A stretch of DNA of 64,000 nt from assembly GCF_026248685.1 (NCBI RefSeq), contig NZ_CP111040.1, positions 124,001-188,000 of the forward strand, given 5' to 3'. Below are positions 1 through 9,345 of this stretch, piece after piece. The notes under the pieces were generated by a model. It did not search any database. It was not told the DNA's origin and saw only the letters and a list, made by a program, of their open reading frames with translations. Each line of letters opens with the position of its first letter. The stretch's first letter is position 1. This stretch comes from Haladaptatus caseinilyticus (GTDB taxonomy: Archaea; Halobacteriota; Halobacteria; Halobacteriales; Haladaptataceae). The position numbers were made by a program, and so were the translations under genes.

Positions 1-2
1 CG

Positions 3-401
3 TCGTTGCGTGGGTTCGACAACATCGTCTACAAGTCGAGCAACCTGGAGACAGCCTGCGGCGCGGTTCTCGAGGGAATGACATTCGAGTACGTGTTTAC
101 GCCCGAGGCCCTGGAGGGTACCTTCGCCTGGAACCCAGACCGGATTATGGAGGTTACTGCCTGCGAGAACGCGGCCATCTTCGTCCATGACAACCTTCCC
201 GACGGCGACCGCTGCGGCCTCGGCATCGTAGACGACCGGGCTGGCATCTGCTGCCACGACACCGAGACCGGGGCGCTCGTGGCTGTAATCGACACCGACG
301 CCCCGAAAGCCCGTGAGTGGGCCATCTCGGTCTTCGAGGAGGTTCGTGTGGAGGCGACTCCGTTAGACGCCGCCGCCTTCGATTCCACCGCGCCATCGTA
401 A
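3..401 (+). CDS. C-terminal part of a FilR1-type transcriptional regulator (5' end outside window)
   Basis: The frame is open to the left edge, so only about the last 132 residues are present and no start can be assigned. The segment fits the FilR1/DUF1724 sensor half of haloarchaeal winged-helix regulators: a beta-rich stretch, a VTACENAAIFVHDNLP segment, a short variable segment, then LVAVIDTDAPKAREWA and a final amphipathic helix. In this family the N-terminal winged helix, here missing, binds DNA and this half is thought to sense a ligand. It is GC-rich, like the next gene and unlike the rest of the window, so it probably marks the chromosome side of the accessory boundary. The domain call rests on pattern recall, not on a search. 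Confidence 0.7.
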   Translation, partial: SLRGFDNIVYKSSNLETACGAVLEGMTFEYVFTPEALEGTFAWNPDRIMEVTACENAAIFVHDNLPDGDRCGLGIVDDRAGICCHDTETGALVAVIDTDAPKAREWAISVFEEVRVEATPLDAAAFDSTAPS

Positions 402-561
402 CGCCACTGACGACGACCGCCGCTATCGAACTCGCAAACTAATCAGCTTGGATCCACTGACGTAGCGGGCCCTCGGCCTACCCGAGATTTCAAGGCGTGA
501 AATCCTGCATGCGGCATCATCACTTCCCTCGGGCGCGTACGTTTAGCCGAGGAACGAACAC

Positions 562-1701
562 ATGACCGAGCGATACGACACCATCGTCATCGGTGGCGGT
601 CAGGCTGGACTGGCGACCGGGTACTACCTGCAACAGTACGATCAGGACTTCGTCATCCTCGATGCGAGCGACCGCGTCGGCGACGCATGGCGAACCCGCT
701 GGGACTCCCTTCAAGTATTCACGCCAGCCCGCTACTCGACCCTGCCGGGGATGGACTATCCGGGCTCACCGTACGCCTTCCCCACAAAGGACGAGGTCGC
801 CGACTATCTAGAAACCTACGCCCTGCATTTCGACCTGCCCGTCGGACTCGGCGTCCGAGTGGACGGGCTGGAACGGAGCGGCGATGGTTTCCTTGTGAGC
901 GCCGGCAACCGGCGGTTCGAGGCGGACAACGTCATTGTGGCGATGGCGAGCTACCAGGTCCCAAAGATTCCTGAGTTCGCGTCGGAGCTCTCTGACGACA
1001 TCGTTCAGTTGCACACAAGTGACTACCGCAATCCCGATCAGCTCCAGGACGGGGACGTGCTCGTCGTTGGGGCGGGTAACTCCGGTTCCGAGATCGCCCT
1101 CGACGTCGCCGACGAACACGAGACGTGGTTGTCTGGCCGGGACGTTGGCCACGTGCCGTTCCATATCGACTCGTGGTTCGGCCGTCACTTGGGTGTCCCT
1201 TTCGTGATGCGCGTGCTCTTTCACAGAATCCTCACGACGGGGACGCCCATCGGGCGTCGGAAGCGCCCGCAGATACTGTCACAGGGCATCCAGATGGTTC
1301 GAGTCAAACCAAGTGACTTGGCCGCGGCTGGCATCGAGCGAGTGCCTCGCACGACCGGCGTCCGAAACGGTCGCCCAGTCGTTGGGGACGACGACGTCCT
1401 CGATGTCGAGAACGTCATCTGGTGCACTGGCTTCCAGCCTGACTTCTCGTGGATCGACCTCCCGATCTTCGACGGGAAAGAAGAGCCCAAGGAGCCCGTC
1501 CACCTGCGCGGCGTCGTCCCGGACGAACCTGGCCTGTATTTTGTCGGCCTGTTTTTCCTATACGCGATGACGTCGGGGCTGTTCACCGGCCTCGGAAGGG
1601 ATGCGGAGTACGTCGTCGACCACCTGACGTCAAGGACGCGACAGCAGCACCCCCATCCGAGTTACACCGGATCGGTGGACGAAGCCCCAGATCAGTCGTA
1701 A
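562..1701 (+). CDS. FAD-dependent flavin monooxygenase-like oxidoreductase (CzcO/FMO type)
   Basis: This is a 379-residue two-dinucleotide-binding flavoprotein. The N-terminus has the FAD Rossmann motif VIGGGQAGLATGYYL (residues about 9-23) followed by an acidic strand end (LDAS). A second Rossmann motif, VVGAGNSGSEIAL (about 169-181), fits NADPH binding, and WCTGFQPDFSW near residue 290 is the ATG-like flavoprotein motif. Length matches the CzcO/YUCCA-like branch of flavin monooxygenases, cytosolic enzymes that oxygenate small N- or S-containing substrates; the substrate cannot be read from sequence. A GAGGA purine stretch lies about 10 nt before the ATG and supports this start. It is the last GC-rich gene before composition falls. 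Confidence 0.85.
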   Translation: MTERYDTIVIGGGQAGLATGYYLQQYDQDFVILDASDRVGDAWRTRWDSLQVFTPARYSTLPGMDYPGSPYAFPTKDEVADYLETYALHFDLPVGLGVRVDGLERSGDGFLVSAGNRRFEADNVIVAMASYQVPKIPEFASELSDDIVQLHTSDYRNPDQLQDGDVLVVGAGNSGSEIALDVADEHETWLSGRDVGHVPFHIDSWFGRHLGVPFVMRVLFHRILTTGTPIGRRKRPQILSQGIQMVRVKPSDLAAAGIERVPRTTGVRNGRPVVGDDDVLDVENVIWCTGFQPDFSWIDLPIFDGKEEPKEPVHLRGVVPDEPGLYFVGLFFLYAMTSGLFTGLGRDAEYVVDHLTSRTRQQHPHPSYTGSVDEAPDQS

Positions 1702-2682
1702 TCGAGTTCGGCGTCGGCCCTATGTCTAAGAGAGGCCAGTCTCGAACACGTCGCCATCTCACACGGTCTTATTCATTCTACTTGGAGACAGATCACCCGT
1801 AGTGACCGATACGTTCTGTCTGCAGTACGTAGTTCCTATCAAGTACTGGGGGTCTCAAACAAAGCTACCATCCATCTCTGATGACAGTCTAACCAGGATA
1901 AGTGCTGTCACGTTTTGTTGGCCCAAAATAGACTTTCTCTGTATAATATGCATTTGACATATGATGATGAACGCCGGCGATTGTACTACTTACGATACTG
2001 GGGTTCCACTCGGCTCAATCCATGGTAATCCGTCCTCACTCGACCAACCGTGTATGCACGCACTCTGCTCAAAATATACTATTATTGAACTAATTGGATG
2101 GGAGAAACTGCGACCTCATTTACCCGTAGCTCATCCATTGGCTGACCACCCCTCTTTATTTCTATCTGTTAGGTTGCTGCCTCTCTTTGCACGGTCCCAA
2201 CTACTCGACTCTCTTTTTCATATTATTGATATCTCCGTGATCTCAGCGATTGTTGCCCTTCCTCGCAATTCAGCAATTACATACTCTCCACCTGTACCCC
2301 TGTACCCCCCTATTACTTTGGACGGTTTTGGAGATACAGGTGGCGAAATGGCGGCGTTAGATTTGCATATAATAACGTAGGGCTTCTCTCAGGCCGTTAT
2401 TTGTTATATGCAACTGGTTTTGGCTTCTCTGAGAGATATATGCACCGTGTTGAGACTTCTAACTCACGAATTTCGCATTTAACGTTAATCGGCCCATTCT
2501 TGTTACTCATACTATATGAAAAAGGTTGGATTTCCTATGTGAAAATAGAGACCAGAAAACGGCTCAGACGCCAGAATTCTTTGCACACAATAGCTTATTC
2601 GTATTTGCAAATCCGGTAGTACAAGCACTCCGAGATAGAAGTCAAACAGTAGGTACCCAATGTGATACAACAGCGGAAAGGA
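1702..2682. other. Gene-poor AT-rich stretch at the chromosome/mobile-module boundary
   Basis: About 1 kb holds no reading frame with convincing protein character. The longest frame (1961-2380, plus) is Pro/Leu/Ser-rich with no domain pattern and is judged random. The stretch contains two inverted repeats, described separately, and ends in a hairpin beyond the primase operon. No tRNA or other attachment site was recognised. It could hold a cis-acting site of the mobile module, but that is inference. Confidence 0.5.
2288..2413. repeat. Two adjacent inverted repeats downstream of the primase genes, possible cis-acting replication or transfer site
   Basis: A 9-bp perfect inverted repeat pairs CCACCTGTA (2288-2296) with TACAGGTGG (2335-2343). 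A second, imperfect one pairs TTGCATATAATAACG (2362-2376) with CGTTATTTGTTATATGCAA (2395-2413), which differs by a 4-nt insertion. A short direct repeat, GGCTTCTCT, at about 2381 and 2422 overlaps the second. The position next to PriS/PriL-like genes makes an origin-type role conceivable, but no known origin motif is present. Confidence 0.35.
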
Positions 2683-2698
2683 GCCTCCCACGGGAGGC
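2683..2698 (-). terminator. Hairpin beyond the stop of the primase operon
   Basis: GCCTCCC (2683-2689) and GGGAGGC (2692-2698) form a perfect palindrome, so a strong GC-rich stem with a short loop, 11 nt beyond the stop codon of the last minus-strand gene of the operon. On the minus strand the hairpin is followed by TCCTTTCC, a modest pyrimidine tract. Haloarchaeal termination often relies on T-tracts without hairpins, so this is a candidate only. Confidence 0.45.
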
Positions 2699-2709
2699 CG
2701 CATTGATGG

Positions 2710-4203
2710 CTACTCTGACTGCGTATCGAGCTGCTCGTACATATCGTTAGGGAACGGAAGACTGCCATAGATCGAGTATGGACACTGGTCGCGCCCGATA
2801 CAATAGCGCTGCATATCACCATTTGAACAGTTCATTGGGAGGGGGATCTCACCACCGATATCGTTCTCGAGTTCGTATCGAATCTGGTACTCCGTCGTCT
2901 CTTCATCATACCATGGCCACCGGGAGAACAACTTTTTCACATCACTGATGAATTCTGCTGTACTCGTGTCACGATACTGGGGCAACCACCATGCCATCCG
3001 CACAAGATTGAACAAGTCTTTGCGGACCGGTTTTTTCTCTTGGAGCCGCTCGTCCATCGCCGCCAGACAGGGAAGTTCAAAGAGATCCTCGAGATCGTCA
3101 ATATGAATCGGTTGTGCTCCATCGTTGTACTCGGTGAGCGTATAGAGGTTACGCCAGCCAGACTCGACAGTCACACTTGGATGATTTTGCATTGCGGTGA
3201 GGGCATTTCCGAGAGTTCGGGACGATGTAATCGCATCACAGGCGTGTTGTTCCCATCTTCGATCAGGCTCGTATGCATCAAGGGCATCGTACAGTTCTCG
3301 CGCAGTCTGCGATTCACCAAGCTGCACTGTGTCAGTATCTGCGGCTTTGACGGCGTTGATGATCGTCAATAGATCTCGTTTTTGCGTACTCCAATTTTCC
3401 CAGAGGCGATGAGTCTGTCCCGCCTCGAAAAACCGGTCGATCCGGTCTGTGATTGCTGACTCGTTTGCAGTTAGCCAGCTGCGTTGCTTTGGGGTAAGTG
3501 CTTCTTCCTGGGCAGTGAGTAGTCGTCCAAATGCATCCTCGGCATATGACCGATACTTCGTCATAAAATCCGAGACAGGGACATACAGATTGTTGTCCGC
3601 GATGTGTGCTTGGATCTCGCCCTGCTGGTTACCGTCACGATCCGCCCGCGCCAAGCACTTCCGCGAGGCAGCAACGAGTGGAATTTCGAGATAATATCCA
3701 TCACCGAATTCGGATCGTGTCGTGATTTCCGTACAGGCGCGACCCGAGTGCGGACCGTCTTCACCAGGCTCTTTCGCATAGAGAATTTCTGCGATCTCCT
3801 GGTGGAGCGACCAATCCTCGTATTCTCGTACGAGTGAGGCAATGTTGTTCACATAGAGTTCACGCAGATCACCGAGCAGAGCAAGGCGTCGAGGTGGCGT
3901 GTCTTCGAGTTTGGGATGATCCACAATACAGACCGCGCCAAGAGTCACGAGAACGGCGAGCATCCCTGGGTCGTCAACATACGGTCGCTCTGTGGCCTTC
4001 CGACGTGTGCTAGGCGTAAATGCATCGCACGTGAACCGCTCGATATCCGCGAGTAACTTCTCTGTTTCTTGTGTCTCGTCGACCATCCAGTGTTGATACC
4101 CACGCTCAAACAGCTGTGAAAGCTGGAACTCTCCTGCATCACGTGGCAGTGCCGCCACTCGATAGGCGGTATAGTCGTCATTTAGCGGTGTCTTTCGGGT
4201 CAT
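2710..4203 (-). CDS. PriL-like primase large subunit homologue with C-terminal Fe-S cysteines
   Basis: This is a 497-residue protein. Its last 120 residues follow the PriL C-terminal plan: Cys379 in an LPC motif, a helical stretch with YQIRYELE near 440, then Cys459, Cys468 and Cys474 (NCSNGDMQRYC and DQCPYS). In archaeal and eukaryotic PriL four such cysteines hold a 4Fe-4S cluster needed for primer initiation. The first 370 residues resemble nothing I can name. The start codon overlaps the stop of the PriS-like gene by 4 bp, so the two are translationally coupled and probably form one complex. The pair likely primes replication of the mobile element. The Fe-S role is inferred from spacing and family knowledge. 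Confidence 0.75.
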   Translation of the reverse strand: MTRKTPLNDDYTAYRVAALPRDAGEFQLSQLFERGYQHWMVDETQETEKLLADIERFTCDAFTPSTRRKATERPYVDDPGMLAVLVTLGAVCIVDHPKLEDTPPRRLALLGDLRELYVNNIASLVREYEDWSLHQEIAEILYAKEPGEDGPHSGRACTEITTRSEFGDGYYLEIPLVAASRKCLARADRDGNQQGEIQAHIADNNLYVPVSDFMTKYRSYAEDAFGRLLTAQEEALTPKQRSWLTANESAITDRIDRFFEAGQTHRLWENWSTQKRDLLTIINAVKAADTDTVQLGESQTARELYDALDAYEPDRRWEQHACDAITSSRTLGNALTAMQNHPSVTVESGWRNLYTLTEYNDGAQPIHIDDLEDLFELPCLAAMDERLQEKKPVRKDLFNLVRMAWWLPQYRDTSTAEFISDVKKLFSRWPWYDEETTEYQIRYELENDIGGEIPLPMNCSNGDMQRYCIGRDQCPYSIYGSLPFPNDMYEQLDTQSE

Positions 4204-5099
4204 GTTGTGAGAAAACTGGGGATGGCCTCGGTTCGAAAGTCGAAATCCGGACTCTGGATTGGTTGGACGACTCGCGAGACATCGGCGTGGAGTGAGTATG
4301 GGAGGCGCATCACGCGTCGTCGGTCGGCCGTAACGACAGGATCAATCGGGATCTCATACTCTTCAAGCAGGAGGTCGTTGATTACTTCGCGACTCTGCTC
4401 GTCGTAGCGGTGCTTGTGGTCGGTATCGAGCAGGTAGACGTGACATCCTTGTCCCGAGTACACAACCATTGTCTCCGTAGCCGCGAAGTCATCCTCGAAA
4501 ATCTCCTGGACAGCAAACCCATACTCAAGGGCTTGCTCGATGTCCGCGAACGCATAGGGATAGCCCTCCGGGGCACTGTCAACGATACGTGTCTCTCGAA
4601 GGTGTTCGGAATCGACTTGTTTCGTGGATTCGGTGGTCGGTTCTGCGCCGGATGCTGCTCGCCGTGCTGCGATGTCTTTGGCGTCGATATCGACGGCAAG
4701 CACCCACGGGCGTTCCCAATGATCGAGCGCATAATACACTGCGTCGGGTCGTGGCTCGGGTCGTTCGAGGAGATCCGGATCAGCAAGTGCGTAATTACTT
4801 CCTTGGAGCGGGTCGTGCCGAGCTGGATATTGAATGAACTCGATCAGCTCGTCTATTGAGTTGAACTGCTTTGTGAGTCGATCGCCAGACTTGTTGGTCT
4901 GCCACGTTTCCCGACGGATGAACGTTCGATCGGGTGCGCCCTGCTTCCGAACGGGGTACGCCTCACGGAACGCAAGAGCGTACTCCTTTGGCCCCACTGC
5001 GGTAATGAATGAGGGCAGCGTATCAATATGGGCTGGAAAACTCTCCGTATAGTACGTGTGGATTTCTTCACGGGTTGCTGCCCTCCGAGGTGTAGTCAT
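4200..5099 (-). CDS. PriS-like archaeo-eukaryotic primase catalytic subunit
   Basis: This 299-residue protein has the three catalytic motifs of archaeo-eukaryotic primases in order: AVDIDAKD with metal-binding Asp137 and Asp139, VYSGQGCHVYL with Ser215/His220 of the sGxGxH nucleotide-binding motif, and RRVMRLPYSLH with Arg265 and His271. It is shorter than chromosomal PriS and has an unfamiliar N-terminus of about 120 residues, as expected of a mobile-element primase. It would make primers for DNA synthesis together with the PriL-like product encoded just downstream. It overlaps the upstream VirD4-like gene by 4 bp (ATGA), placing DNA replication in the same transcript as DNA transfer. Confidence 0.85.
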   Translation of the reverse strand: MTTPRRAATREEIHTYYTESFPAHIDTLPSFITAVGPKEYALAFREAYPVRKQGAPDRTFIRRETWQTNKSGDRLTKQFNSIDELIEFIQYPARHDPLQGSNYALADPDLLERPEPRPDAVYYALDHWERPWVLAVDIDAKDIAARRAASGAEPTTESTKQVDSEHLRETRIVDSAPEGYPYAFADIEQALEYGFAVQEIFEDDFAATETMVVYSGQGCHVYLLDTDHKHRYDEQSREVINDLLLEEYEIPIDPVVTADRRRVMRLPYSLHADVSRVVQPIQSPDFDFRTEAIPSFLTT

Positions 5100-8000
5100 G
5101 GGTCTTCGGAGACCTCCACCTCAGCTTTCAGGCTTCGGAACGTGTGAAGCGCTGTCATTCCCGGATCGTCGTACCCGCCAATCGCTGCTCGTAGCGAGCT
5201 AATCGTCCGTTTTTGGGTTGCACTCAGCGAGATATCGAGTTTCTCAGCATCAGTGAGCGTCTCGATTGCCTCTAAGAGGAACTCTTTGTCTTCACATGCC
5301 CAGACGGCTGCTGCGTCGACGGTCGCGAGCTTCTCGTAATCAGCCAGCAATGCTTCGGGATTGTTGCTCGGAGTTTCGACCTCGCCAACCCAGATGAGTT
5401 CGTCCGCAGCAGTGAATCCAGCAACGTCAAACACGGTATTTTCTGCAGGCTGGTAATAGACCTCTGTTCGCGCAACATCTTCCTGTTGGGTGACCCACGC
5501 TTCAAGGAAGACAACCCCGGCCTTATGTGGCGTTTTCTCACCGAGATCGCCGACTCCAGGATTGACGTCCAGTGAGCGATCGAGGAACGTTCGACCGGCA
5601 GGGAGCACTGTATAGTATGTCTGCCAGAATGACCGATGTTCTTCGATAAAATCCTTCTCTTTGAGTGTCTCGATATCGAGAGCAGAAAACGGTTCTTCAA
5701 GTACACTCATGCTCTCTAAGAGTGAATACTCCTCGACCTGGTGGTTCATCGCGTCAAGCACGAGACCAAGGAACGCTGCCTCATCGCGGGTTACGCCTTC
5801 TGCCCGAAGCGTCTCGTCTGGAATATCGGTCGTTGCGTCGCTAAAACGGCCCGATACTCTCGGATCCAAAATGAGAGTGGGTTCGGATTCATGGGGTTGG
5901 CCCGATTCATCAGCAGTTGTCGTGGGGGATTCGGTAGCAGATGAATCAAGCGATGCAAACTCTTGGAAGGAGATTTCAATGCCGTAGTCTTCGGCATGAG
6001 CAGCGATTTTCCGGAATCGATCGAGAAGGTCACTGGTAGAATCAGTCGATTTGTGCGCTCGACGAGCGGCAACGAAAACCTCGTCTTTCGACGCAAACTG
6101 ACAGCAGACACTCGCTCGTCGCTTCTCAGCGTCTGTATACTCAGTGCCACAGAGATTACAGACGTAGCCGTCGGTCCCCGTATCGTAGTGGACGTGCTCG
6201 GAGAGTGCAGCATTATCGGGTCCGTCTCCCGTGTTATTCGCATCTGTCGTCTCTTCGCCTGCATCTGTGGTTCCCGCCTCTCCTTCACTAGATCCATTCT
6301 GGGTACCCGTTTCTGTCTGCTCAGACGATGTGGAGTTCGGTGGGTCTTCGGATGGTGACTGCTCCGTTGTCGGAGCGCCAAACATGGAAGCACCTCCGAA
6401 ATCCTGTTCCTCACTCGGTCGGTCGCGGGCTGGTGTGTCTCCCATACCCGTTGGGACCTTGTCGTCTGTAGCTGTGCCTGTGGCGTCACTCACATCGCTT
6501 CCACCGAAGAAGGGTGTCTCGGCTGGAGTGCCACCGTCGACAGCTTCAGCGGCGGCTGTGTGCTCTTGTGATCCGTCTGTGCCTGCAGTGTCCGCATCAC
6601 CCATCTTTGCAAGTGTCTCCCGTGCATCGTCGTGCCCGATTGTGCTCGGACGATCGGGGATACTGCATTCGCTCTGGGTTCGTCGTCTGACCTGTGGACG
6701 GGCCATCTCCTCAAAGAGGTGGTGTGCGTCACCGGCGAGTGGCTCATCACTTTCTGGGTGCCCTTCTGGAATTGGCAACGGAGCGAGCGAGAACGTCGTT
6801 GGATCGTTTTCACCAAACCCAGGACTTGGGAGTTGCACGACCCACTCGCCAGATGGTAATCGTTGTATCCGCTTGCTAAGGTCTTGTGTAGACAAATTCT
6901 CATGGCCCATCGATTTCGCGAGCTCATCGTCAACCTCGATGTTCCCGATGATTTTCGTCTTCACATTGTTCAAAATCTCTTTGTACGGTCGATTCGACCG
7001 ACTGTGATCATTCACTTGATCGGGGTACTGCATGATCAGGCCAAGGCTCACACCGAATCCTCGTCCTTGGGGCAAAAACTCCTCATAGACGAGTTCGGAA
7101 GTCGCAACCGCCGCTGCCTCTTCAATGATTACGTTCGCAATCTTCTCATCACTCGTCACTGGTTCTCCCTCGTCTGTCCTGCTCTCATCGGACCATCCCT
7201 GTGCGGCATCCCAAAGATTGCTTAGCAGAACCATCGTCAGCGCATTGCGCGAGTCGGCACGCAACTCACCGATATCGAACAAAATTACTGCATCGTCATC
7301 GAGAAAGTGACGAAAGTCAAAGACGTTCTCGGTATATTCGTTAGCTTCGTTGTCCCACTCTGGAACGTGATTGAAGATCTGATAGAGGTGTTCGAGTTCG
7401 ACCAGTTTGTTCAATCGATTCGCAGCCCCACCCATTGACTGCTGGAATTGCGTCTCATCTAGCTCACATTGCTGGAGTAACGCCCGCTCGATGTGCGCAT
7501 TCTCTGCACAAATTTCCGGGATAATGCGTTCATGGCGCATCTGATAGACAGCCTCAATGAGCGTATCCAGGCTAAACGCGTCTTGCCCGTACTCCTTATC
7601 AAACAATGCTTTGATCAAGAACGTCAAAATCTCGTTCGCGACAAATGCTCGATCGTGCGTTTCTTTCCCGAGAATCAGCCGCATGACCTCGTGAAAATGC
7701 TCGACGGTATCCTGGATTGCATCTTCACGGCGCCGGCCCATCGCAAGCTTGGGCTGGATATCAAAAAACGAGAAGGCTGGAAGCATCTCCGGCGCATCGA
7801 AGTGATAGACGTTGTCCAGTGTCCCGAATTTCGCGTAATGAGCTTTGAGGTAGTTGTCAACCATTGCATCGCCTTTCGACTCGAGCAACACTGTTGGACC
7901 GCCGACGTGCTCACTCAGTGTCAGCAGATCATTCTGGACGCTTTTGGATTTTCCAGAGCCAGTCGAGGCGGCGCGAATGTAATGTGTAACGAGTGTTGAT

Positions 8001-9313
8001 CGGTGGACGTAGATCGCGTCGTCAAGTGGTTGACTTCGATCTTTGAGCGGCAGGCCAATCGCCATCCCCGGTGCTGATAATCGGTCTAACATCTCCGGTG
8101 CTGGGAGAGACAACGGCTGACGGAGTTGTTCTTTACCGCGAGTACCACGGGCACCCTCAGTGGTCAAAGCATGGGCACTCGGTACGGCCACGAAATTAGC
8201 GAGTTCGTCCGCATTCAAAATGAGCTGCGAGCGTTTGCGCCCTTGGCGAGAGGTGTTGAGTGACCGATCGAGCAGCCGCTTGAGCTCCTTTCTGGCTGGA
8301 TCGCGGATATTGGTTAGTCCTTTCGTGAGACGGCTTCCGTCCAGCTCATAGTACGCCCCATCGAGATGATTGAACGCGTTCGCAAGCGCGTCGACGTCAC
8401 TTTCCACCGTTCCGATAGTCGAATCGTCTGCACCAGCAGGTGGCACCCCAGCTGCACGCAGGTTTACCAGATACGTCTGAGATGGGTTTTTCTGGTCGAT
8501 GAGTGCTTGCCGGGAGGCAGCTCCTCCACTTGTGGCGTTTGGTGCTTGGCCGATATTCTCTCCGATCTGCGGTGCGTCTCGGCCACGCCGTCGATCACGA
8601 ATCTCTTCTTCGTCATAGCCCCGAAGCATATCTCTGAGATTGGTCTTCGTGGTTTGGACGAACCCATCACGTTTCGTCTGAATATTCTCCTTGCGTGTAT
8701 TGGCCGCTTTCTCCCAGTCCGCATACCGTGTGAAGAGCACTTGCAAAACGGTGGGAGCACTCGCGTTCGCAAGCCGCTCGACGGCCGTTGCGAGCGGGGC
8801 TTTCGCCGATGTACTATCGCCATTCTGTGTCGTGTGGAGCTGTGAATACTGTGTGAGCGGCGTCATCCAATCATCAGTGCGCGTTGCCACGCCCTGCCAC
8901 CGTGCCGCGATTGGCGACCGGTTCACTAGTTCCGATCGCGCATCATCGATAGACTGGGACTCGACAGTATCTTTGTCCGTATCGGGATCCCTGGTGGATG
9001 GCCCAAGTAATTCCACTGGGAGTGTGAGCTCTTCCTCTGACAGGTCGTAACTCGCCGGGTATGCAGTGGTCAACTCCGAGCGGATAGTCGACAAAAGCGT
9101 CTCATCATCAACGCCGAGATAGAAACGGACAGGTGTTTGATTCCCCTGTGTAAGCGCGAGAAACTCGAAGATGGGTGCATTCTTCTGAGGGAGATATTTG
9201 ACTTTCCAGCCCGATTTGAGCTTGCGTAGGCCAGCGAGGCGAGAGATAATATCGGAGGGGATGACACGTTCGTGGGCAGGTTCGATTCGAATGTAGCGAC
9301 GAGTAACAGTCAT
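5096..9313 (-). CDS. Giant VirD4/TraD-like coupling ATPase with zinc-finger and nuclease-like tail
   Basis: The protein has 1405 residues, about twice a normal coupling protein. Walker A is AASTGSGKSKS (about 448-458), Walker B-like ANVIIEEAAAV (about 727-737), with GRGFGVSLGLIMQYPDQV after it, the arrangement of the VirD4/TraG/HerA family that pumps DNA through a conjugative channel. Residues about 850-1040 are low-complexity Asp/Glu/Ser/Thr linker. A C4-type motif follows (VCNLCG ... VCCQF), then a helical part and a C-terminal alpha/beta domain with FDVAGFTAADELIWVGEVE, which resembles a PD-(D/E)xK nuclease core. No transmembrane anchor is evident at the N-terminus. It lies between the VirB4-like and primase genes. 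ATPase identity is firm; the nuclease-like assignment is a hypothesis. Confidence 0.8.
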   Translation of the reverse strand: MTVTRRYIRIEPAHERVIPSDIISRLAGLRKLKSGWKVKYLPQKNAPIFEFLALTQGNQTPVRFYLGVDDETLLSTIRSELTTAYPASYDLSEEELTLPVELLGPSTRDPDTDKDTVESQSIDDARSELVNRSPIAARWQGVATRTDDWMTPLTQYSQLHTTQNGDSTSAKAPLATAVERLANASAPTVLQVLFTRYADWEKAANTRKENIQTKRDGFVQTTKTNLRDMLRGYDEEEIRDRRRGRDAPQIGENIGQAPNATSGGAASRQALIDQKNPSQTYLVNLRAAGVPPAGADDSTIGTVESDVDALANAFNHLDGAYYELDGSRLTKGLTNIRDPARKELKRLLDRSLNTSRQGRKRSQLILNADELANFVAVPSAHALTTEGARGTRGKEQLRQPLSLPAPEMLDRLSAPGMAIGLPLKDRSQPLDDAIYVHRSTLVTHYIRAASTGSGKSKSVQNDLLTLSEHVGGPTVLLESKGDAMVDNYLKAHYAKFGTLDNVYHFDAPEMLPAFSFFDIQPKLAMGRRREDAIQDTVEHFHEVMRLILGKETHDRAFVANEILTFLIKALFDKEYGQDAFSLDTLIEAVYQMRHERIIPEICAENAHIERALLQQCELDETQFQQSMGGAANRLNKLVELEHLYQIFNHVPEWDNEANEYTENVFDFRHFLDDDAVILFDIGELRADSRNALTMVLLSNLWDAAQGWSDESRTDEGEPVTSDEKIANVIIEEAAAVATSELVYEEFLPQGRGFGVSLGLIMQYPDQVNDHSRSNRPYKEILNNVKTKIIGNIEVDDELAKSMGHENLSTQDLSKRIQRLPSGEWVVQLPSPGFGENDPTTFSLAPLPIPEGHPESDEPLAGDAHHLFEEMARPQVRRRTQSECSIPDRPSTIGHDDARETLAKMGDADTAGTDGSQEHTAAAEAVDGGTPAETPFFGGSDVSDATGTATDDKVPTGMGDTPARDRPSEEQDFGGASMFGAPTTEQSPSEDPPNSTSSEQTETGTQNGSSEGEAGTTDAGEETTDANNTGDGPDNAALSEHVHYDTGTDGYVCNLCGTEYTDAEKRRASVCCQFASKDEVFVAARRAHKSTDSTSDLLDRFRKIAAHAEDYGIEISFQEFASLDSSATESPTTTADESGQPHESEPTLILDPRVSGRFSDATTDIPDETLRAEGVTRDEAAFLGLVLDAMNHQVEEYSLLESMSVLEEPFSALDIETLKEKDFIEEHRSFWQTYYTVLPAGRTFLDRSLDVNPGVGDLGEKTPHKAGVVFLEAWVTQQEDVARTEVYYQPAENTVFDVAGFTAADELIWVGEVETPSNNPEALLADYEKLATVDAAAVWACEDKEFLLEAIETLTDAEKLDISLSATQKRTISSLRAAIGGYDDPGMTALHTFRSLKAEVEVSEDP

Positions 9314-9345
9314 GGGTGGTGAATTGATTCCTGTAATTTTGTGCG

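Noticed and set aside
1961-2380. 139-codon plus-strand open frame
   Set aside because: Rich in Pro/Leu/Ser/His without domain pattern, lies in AT-rich gene-free DNA with inverted repeats, and has no ribosome-binding or promoter signal.
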